From a bacterium (GTDB lineage: Bacteria > Eremiobacterota > Eremiobacteria > Baltobacterales > Baltobacteraceae), in assembly GCA_021784715.1 (NCBI GenBank), contig JAJYHP010000023.1:1-10307 (forward strand): a stretch of DNA of 10,307 bases. The letters are read 5' to 3'. The translations under genes were made by a program, and so were the position numbers. The notes under the pieces are model-generated. The model saw nothing but the letters and a program-made list of their open reading frames with translations, made no database searches and was not told the origin of the DNA. Every line of letters starts with the position of its first letter. Position 1 is the stretch's first letter. This document shows, one piece after another, positions 7,207-10,307 of this stretch.

Positions 7207-9155
7207 GCACTATCCTTTCCTGCCCCTACGACAAACTGATCGAGGGGTACCATGAAGAGGAGCCGGTCCCCCGGTTCGACCTCCCCGCGAAAGTTGTGGA
7301 TGGAGAGCGCCATTCCCTTGCCCCGGGCGGACTCTCTCCAGACAAAAAGCGGAATCCAGCGAACCGATTCCCCGCGCGCGGCGAGGTCGGGCGGAGAGGG
7401 CGGCGGGAGGTTCTCTTCACCCTGGAGCCGTTCGGCGAGTTGGTAGGTCGCCACGCCGTCGCCATTCGGGCGCGGCACCTGAAACCGCCCGCGCGTCGAT
7501 TCGAACCGGGCGAGCCCGGCGATCGTCGCGGCGGTTAATTCGCTCGTCGAAAAGGACGTGATGCCGAAGTGGCGTTGGATCGATTCTCCGAACGCCCGGT
7601 CGTCGACGCGCAGCACCACATGAAGCGGCGACTCGGCGGGCGCGCGCGAACGCGCGCCCAACGCCGCCTCGAGATTTCCGGTATCGCTGTTGGTAACGCC
7701 GACGAGCGCCTTCGCGCGTTCGGGAGAACTGAAGGCGATGGTTTCGTCGTTGGTCACGTCGCCGGTCAACAGATCGACTTTGTGATCGCGCGCCAACTCG
7801 ACGAGCATCGTGTCGGGATTCTTCTCGATCACCACGACCTCTTCGCCGAGTTCGCGCAGATAGTCGATCACCAACGATCCGACGTTGCCCGAGCCGCAGA
7901 CGATGACGTGCCCCGAGCGATGGATCTGCCGTAAGCCGCGCAGCCTTCGTATCTGCGCCGCATTGAGCGTCGAAGTTATCGTCGCGGTGAAGACCGCAAA
8001 TACGAAAATGCCGGTCAACATGGCGAACATCGAAACGAAGAGAGCGGCGACGGTCGGAGCCGCCAGCGGTCCCGAGGTACAGTTCGCGCACGGTGTGATA
8101 TCACCGTATCCGACGGTGGTCATCGTCGTGACGACGTAATAGACCGCAACGAGCGGATTGAGTTTGAGGACGATGCTGAAAAATATCGAGAAACACACGA
8201 ACAGCCCGAGGCTCGCCATCGTAACGGCGCGCAGGATAGGTTCGGTGCGTCGAATGCCGGTCGCAATATCGCCGAGCGCTCCCTGCAGCCGCTCGGTGAG
8301 GCGCCACGGGCGGCGTTCGCGAAATTCGGCGGTGCTGCGCTTGAGTGCGCGCATCGCACCGAAAACGACGAGGCGATCCTCCGCTTGGATTTTTCGTGCG
8401 ATCAGTTCGGGATCGGCGGCCGAAGCATCGCCGGCGCATAGGTAGGGATACGCGCCGTTCACGGAAACGACGCGCGCGTTGATGCGGCGCTCCGCCTGAT
8501 CGACGTTGAGCCCGACGACGCCGAACTCCGCGCCGGTTCGCTCGGAGAATCCGAAAAGCCCCGACGTGCGCATCTCGCCGACTTCATCGCCATCGTTCGA
8601 GCTGCTGCGCGGGCGCGAGCGCCGCTCGGCGAGCGTTTCCAGCGTTGGGAACGGCATCGCATAACGGCAAGCCGGATCGATCGCGGCTGCGGCGTAGGTG
8701 GCGGCCGCGTGGGCCGCAGGCGATATAGCGGTGCAGTTCTGTCGCAAGCCCTCTTGGATCTTTTGCCCGAGCAGCGGGTTGAACTGCCGGATCGTCACGC
8801 GCACGGTATCGTTGATGTCGCGTGCCGCAAGCGCGATGCGAAGATTGAGACGATCGCTCGGAGAGACCGCTACGAGCGCGAAAAATCGATGTTCGAGATT
8901 TGGGTCGTCCTTCTCTTTGAGCCCCGCCTGACGCAACGCATCGCCGTCGGTGGCGTCGGCGCGGACGAGCCGGAAGCTCTCGCCGTACTGCTCGGTCAAA
9001 CGCTCGGCCAATTGAGCGAACCGCCGATCGGCGCGATCGTCGTCGTGCTTCCAGACGAGCGCAACCTGATGTCCGCGCGTTTTCAATATCTCCGCACAGA
9101 CTTCATACGCGAGGTCATCACCGCCTACAACGATAATGAGCGCTTCGGAAAGCAT
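7203..9155 (-). CDS. Potassium channel with RCK/TrkA-N domains before and after the pore
   Basis: Membrane K+ channel of 650 residues. Order from the ATG at 9155: an RCK/TrkA-N-like Rossmann region (about 5-200) whose glycine motif is degenerate (VVGGDD); a region around 225-310 resembling an RCK C-terminal lobe, ending before ERRPWRL; TM1 (about 308-330); pore helix with filter TVGYGD (347-352); CANC (356-359); TM2 (about 368-395); a second Rossmann fold with intact GSGNVG and VIEKN (about 416-450), expected to bind a nucleotide; and a C-terminal lobe up to 650. RCK domains normally follow the pore; one before it is unusual. The open frame extends to 9278, but ATG 9155 is chosen because AGGGAAGAG lies 6 nt upstream and the Rossmann strand begins five residues in. 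First gene of a three-gene ATGA-coupled operon. Confidence 0.9.
   Translation of the reverse strand: MLSEALIIVVGGDDLAYEVCAEILKTRGHQVALVWKHDDDRADRRFAQLAERLTEQYGESFRLVRADATDGDALRQAGLKEKDDPNLEHRFFALVAVSPSDRLNLRIALAARDINDTVRVTIRQFNPLLGQKIQEGLRQNCTAISPAAHAAATYAAAAIDPACRYAMPFPTLETLAERRSRPRSSSNDGDEVGEMRTSGLFGFSERTGAEFGVVGLNVDQAERRINARVVSVNGAYPYLCAGDASAADPELIARKIQAEDRLVVFGAMRALKRSTAEFRERRPWRLTERLQGALGDIATGIRRTEPILRAVTMASLGLFVCFSIFFSIVLKLNPLVAVYYVVTTMTTVGYGDITPCANCTSGPLAAPTVAALFVSMFAMLTGIFVFAVFTATITSTLNAAQIRRLRGLRQIHRSGHVIVCGSGNVGSLVIDYLRELGEEVVVIEKNPDTMLVELARDHKVDLLTGDVTNDETIAFSSPERAKALVGVTNSDTGNLEAALGARSRAPAESPLHVVLRVDDRAFGESIQRHFGITSFSTSELTAATIAGLARFESTRGRFQVPRPNGDGVATYQLAERLQGEENLPPPSPPDLAARGESVRWIPLFVWRESARGKGMALSIHNFRGEVEPGDRLLFMVPLDQFVVGAGKDSA
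7213..7221 (-). promoter_or_regulatory. Ribosome binding site of the peroxiredoxin gene
   Basis: AGGAAAGGA on the minus strand, 6 nt before ATG 7206, inside the last codons of the channel gene. The peroxiredoxin can therefore initiate on its own as well as by coupling. Confidence 0.65.
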
Positions 9156-9723
9156 GACCGACTCTTCCCTAAATCTCGCCGACATCTTGCGCGCCGCCCA
9201 CCCGCTCGCGCGCGAGCTCGTCGCGCGGCTCCCTCGCGGCGCCCGCGTACTCGAGATCGGGCATGGCAGCGGGCGCAACCACCGCGCACTCGAGGCCCTC
9301 GGCTTCGAGGTGGTTCACTTCGATCCCGAGACTGCCGGCACGCCTGCCGCTATGGCGGCGATCTCGACCCACGCGCTCCTTCACGGCAGCCCCGAAGCGA
9401 TCTCGGAACTGGTGGGGCATATCGCGCGAACCCTGAGCCCCGGCGCCCCGCTCGCGGCGACCTTCGGCTCGATGCGAGACGCCCGCTTCGGCACGGGCAG
9501 CCAGATCGGCCCGGTCACCTTTGCGCCGAGCGAAGGCGACGAGCGCGGCGTCGCGCACAGCTACTACGATGAGGCGGGACTTCGGAAGGCGCTCGACGAG
9601 CGCTTCACGATCGAGAAAATCCGCGAAGTCGAGGTGGATGATATCGCCGGGAAATGGGCGCACGAGCGCGCGCCGTTGCGCGGCGCGGTGCATTGGTTCG
9701 TCCTCGCGCATCGCCGCTTCTGA
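9154..9723 (+). CDS. Class I SAM-dependent methyltransferase-like protein
   Basis: Small protein of 189 residues with a class I methyltransferase fold signature: motif I VLEIGHGSGRN (32-42) and an acidic residue at the end of strand 2 (VVHFDPE), which would bind S-adenosylmethionine. Later strands fit the pattern (HIARTLSPGAPLAATFGS, the usual post-IV segment), and SYYDEAGLRKAL resembles the region before strand 6. The methyl acceptor is unknown. ATG 9154 is preferred to ATG 9136 because GGAAAG lies just upstream and because the fold begins about 30 residues in; the SD spacing is short, so the start is moderately sure. Its ATG interlocks with the divergent channel start in one CATG. No intergenic promoter space exists, so its promoter must lie within the channel gene. 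The gene is followed directly by the repeat region. Confidence 0.82.
   Translation: MTDSSLNLADILRAAHPLARELVARLPRGARVLEIGHGSGRNHRALEALGFEVVHFDPETAGTPAAMAAISTHALLHGSPEAISELVGHIARTLSPGAPLAATFGSMRDARFGTGSQIGPVTFAPSEGDERGVAHSYYDEAGLRKALDERFTIEKIREVEVDDIAGKWAHERAPLRGAVHWFVLAHRRF
9162..9170 (-). promoter_or_regulatory. Ribosome binding site of the potassium channel gene
   Basis: Minus-strand AGGGAAGAG ends 6 nt before ATG 9155. It lies inside the first codons of the divergent methyltransferase gene, so it is also under coding constraint on the other strand. It favours this ATG over the upstream in-frame ATG at 9185. Confidence 0.65.
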
Positions 9724-9744
9724 CCCGCCGCGTCGGCGTCGCTT

Positions 9745-9926
9745 TTGTCACGCCGAGTAGGGCACTGCTCTTGTCACGCCGAGTAGGGCGCTGCTCTTGT
9801 CACGCCGAGTAGGGCACTGCTCTTGTCACGCCGAGTAGGGCGCTGCTCTTGTCACGCCGAGTAGGGCGCTGCTCTTGTCACGCCGAGTAGGGCGCTGCTT
9901 TTGTCACGCCGAGTAGGGCGCTGCTC
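9745..9926. repeat. Tandem array of seven 26-bp units
   Basis: Seven head-to-tail 26-bp units with no spacers, starting at 9745, 9771, 9797, 9823, 9849, 9875 and 9901. Each begins TTGTCACGCCGAGTAGGGC and continues with A or G, then CTGCTC (CTGCTT in the sixth). Variation is limited to one A/G position and the last base, so the array is young or homogenised. It starts 22 bp after the methyltransferase stop. It is not a CRISPR because there are no spacers. Confidence 0.97.
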
Positions 9927-9969
9927 TTGTCACGCCGAGTAGGGCGCTTCAGCGCCCGTATCGAGGCGC
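9927..9969. repeat. Palindromic half-element terminating the array
   Basis: The eighth unit begins like the others but after the GGGCGCT core turns into a perfect hairpin (GGGCGCT, TC loop, AGCGCCC; 9942-9957) followed by CGTATCGAGG (9957-9966). The same 43 bases recur, but for the last, at 10218. The inverted partner half seen in the second element is absent here. Confidence 0.85.
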
Positions 9970-10165
9970 CGTTCGACGCGCGATCGCGCGCGTACGCGAC
10001 CGTGCGACTGCGACGCACCGCTTCTCGCTAGACGCTCGCGGCTCGGACAAGCAATGTCAGGGTCCTCGCCGCTCGCTTAAGCGCTCGTCGGGTGCGCCGA
10101 CATCGCACGATCGCTTATCGGTTGTGTGCGAGTAGCGCTCTTTCGTTCATCCGCGCAGCCGAACG
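9970..10165. other. Single-copy intergenic DNA between the two repeat clusters
   Basis: About 196 bp with no credible coding frame, RNA gene or promoter. It contains a 14-bp perfect palindrome built around GCGATCGC (9977-9990), a 10-bp palindrome around CTTAAG near 10070, and near 10122 a degenerate stretch (TTGTGTGCGAGTAGCGCTC) that resembles the 26-bp unit and may be a decayed copy. Confidence 0.55.
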
Positions 10166-10217
10166 TTGTCACGCCGAGTAGGGCGCTGCTCTTGTCACGC
10201 CGAGTAGGGCGCCGCTT
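10166..10217. repeat. Second cluster: two more 26-bp units
   Basis: Two tandem units starting at 10166 and 10192 share the sequence of the first array; the second ends in CCGCTT instead of CTGCTC. They lead directly into the cloverleaf element at 10218, just as the first array leads into its half-element. Confidence 0.93.
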
Positions 10218-10307
10218 TTGTCACGCCGAGTAGGGCGCTTCAGCGCCCGTATCGAGGCGCGTTCGTTTCCCTCGATACGCCCTCTTCGAGGGCTACTCGG
10301 GATGACA
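10218..10307. repeat. REP/BIME-like palindromic element able to fold into a cloverleaf
   Basis: A closing outer stem pairs 10219-10233 (TGTCACGCCGAGTAG) with 10293-10307 (CTACTCGGGATGACA), 13 of 15 positions. Inside are three perfect stems: 10233-10239 with 10242-10248; 10248-10257 with 10270-10279 (10 bp, 12-nt loop); and 10279-10284 with 10288-10293. Read from the other strand, the right half repeats the left half: TGTCAtcCCGAGTAG, then a hairpin, then CGTATCGAGG. The element reaches the window edge and may continue. No transposase of the RAYT type is in view, so mobilisation would be in trans. Confidence 0.85.

Noticed and set aside
9136..9153. Earlier ATG for the methyltransferase at 9136
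   Set aside because: The nearest SD-like GAGG is about 20 nt upstream, and this start would add only six residues that are the antisense of the channel N-terminus.
9156..9278. N-terminal extension of the channel gene to 9278
   Set aside because: The extra 41 residues are Arg/Ser-rich antisense of the methyltransferase start, whereas the ATG at 9155 has a good SD and begins right at the Rossmann strand.
9977..9990. Replication origin or operator at the 14-bp GCGATCGC-centred palindrome
   Set aside because: A lone palindrome in GC-rich DNA without DnaA boxes, AT-rich stretch or linked regulator.
9745..10217. CRISPR array
   Set aside because: Units are joined head to tail at 26 bp with no spacers, and no cas gene is near.

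Overview
The window is a dense, GC-rich bacterial stretch with eight protein genes and, at the right end, about 580 bases of repeat-rich DNA without a gene. No RNA gene, insertion sequence or CRISPR array was seen. High GC, near-zero intergenic distances, a lysine/alanine/proline-rich protein tail and an EF-G-like protein together fit an uncultivated, soil-type lineage such as Eremiobacterota or another deep Terrabacteria group. This placement is an impression from style only, not a sequence match.

Left half (2-5955, plus strand): four genes in one direction that probably form one transcription unit. They are a PHP-domain phosphoesterase cut by the window edge and carrying a long histone-H1-like tail; an EF-G-like translational GTPase 22 nt downstream; a family 5 (oligopeptide-type) solute-binding lipoprotein 47 nt further on; and a PyrE-like phosphoribosyltransferase whose start overlaps the end of the lipoprotein gene. 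No ABC permease or ATPase partner lies in view. The operon ends 22 nt from a convergent operon.

Centre-right (5978-9155, minus strand): three genes joined by 4-nt ATGA overlaps. Transcription order is a two-TM potassium channel with RCK-type domains on both sides of the pore, a PrxQ/Bcp peroxiredoxin, and a ribonuclease Z-like metallo-beta-lactamase hydrolase. The channel carries a CxxC pair just outside its selectivity filter, which together with the adjacent peroxiredoxin suggests a redox link (inference). The channel start codon and the start codon of a divergent small methyltransferase gene (9154-9723) interlock in one CATG.

Right end (9724-10307): a 26-bp tandem repeat, seven full units followed by an eighth that changes into a hairpin-bearing half-element; about 196 bp of single-copy DNA; two more 26-bp units; then a 90-bp element that can fold into a cloverleaf with three hairpins closed by a long outer stem. 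The two halves of that element are inverted homologues in which one hairpin arm keeps its pairing while changing sequence. This looks like a REP/BIME-type palindromic element whose left arm has been amplified in tandem, and it is the least explained part of the window.
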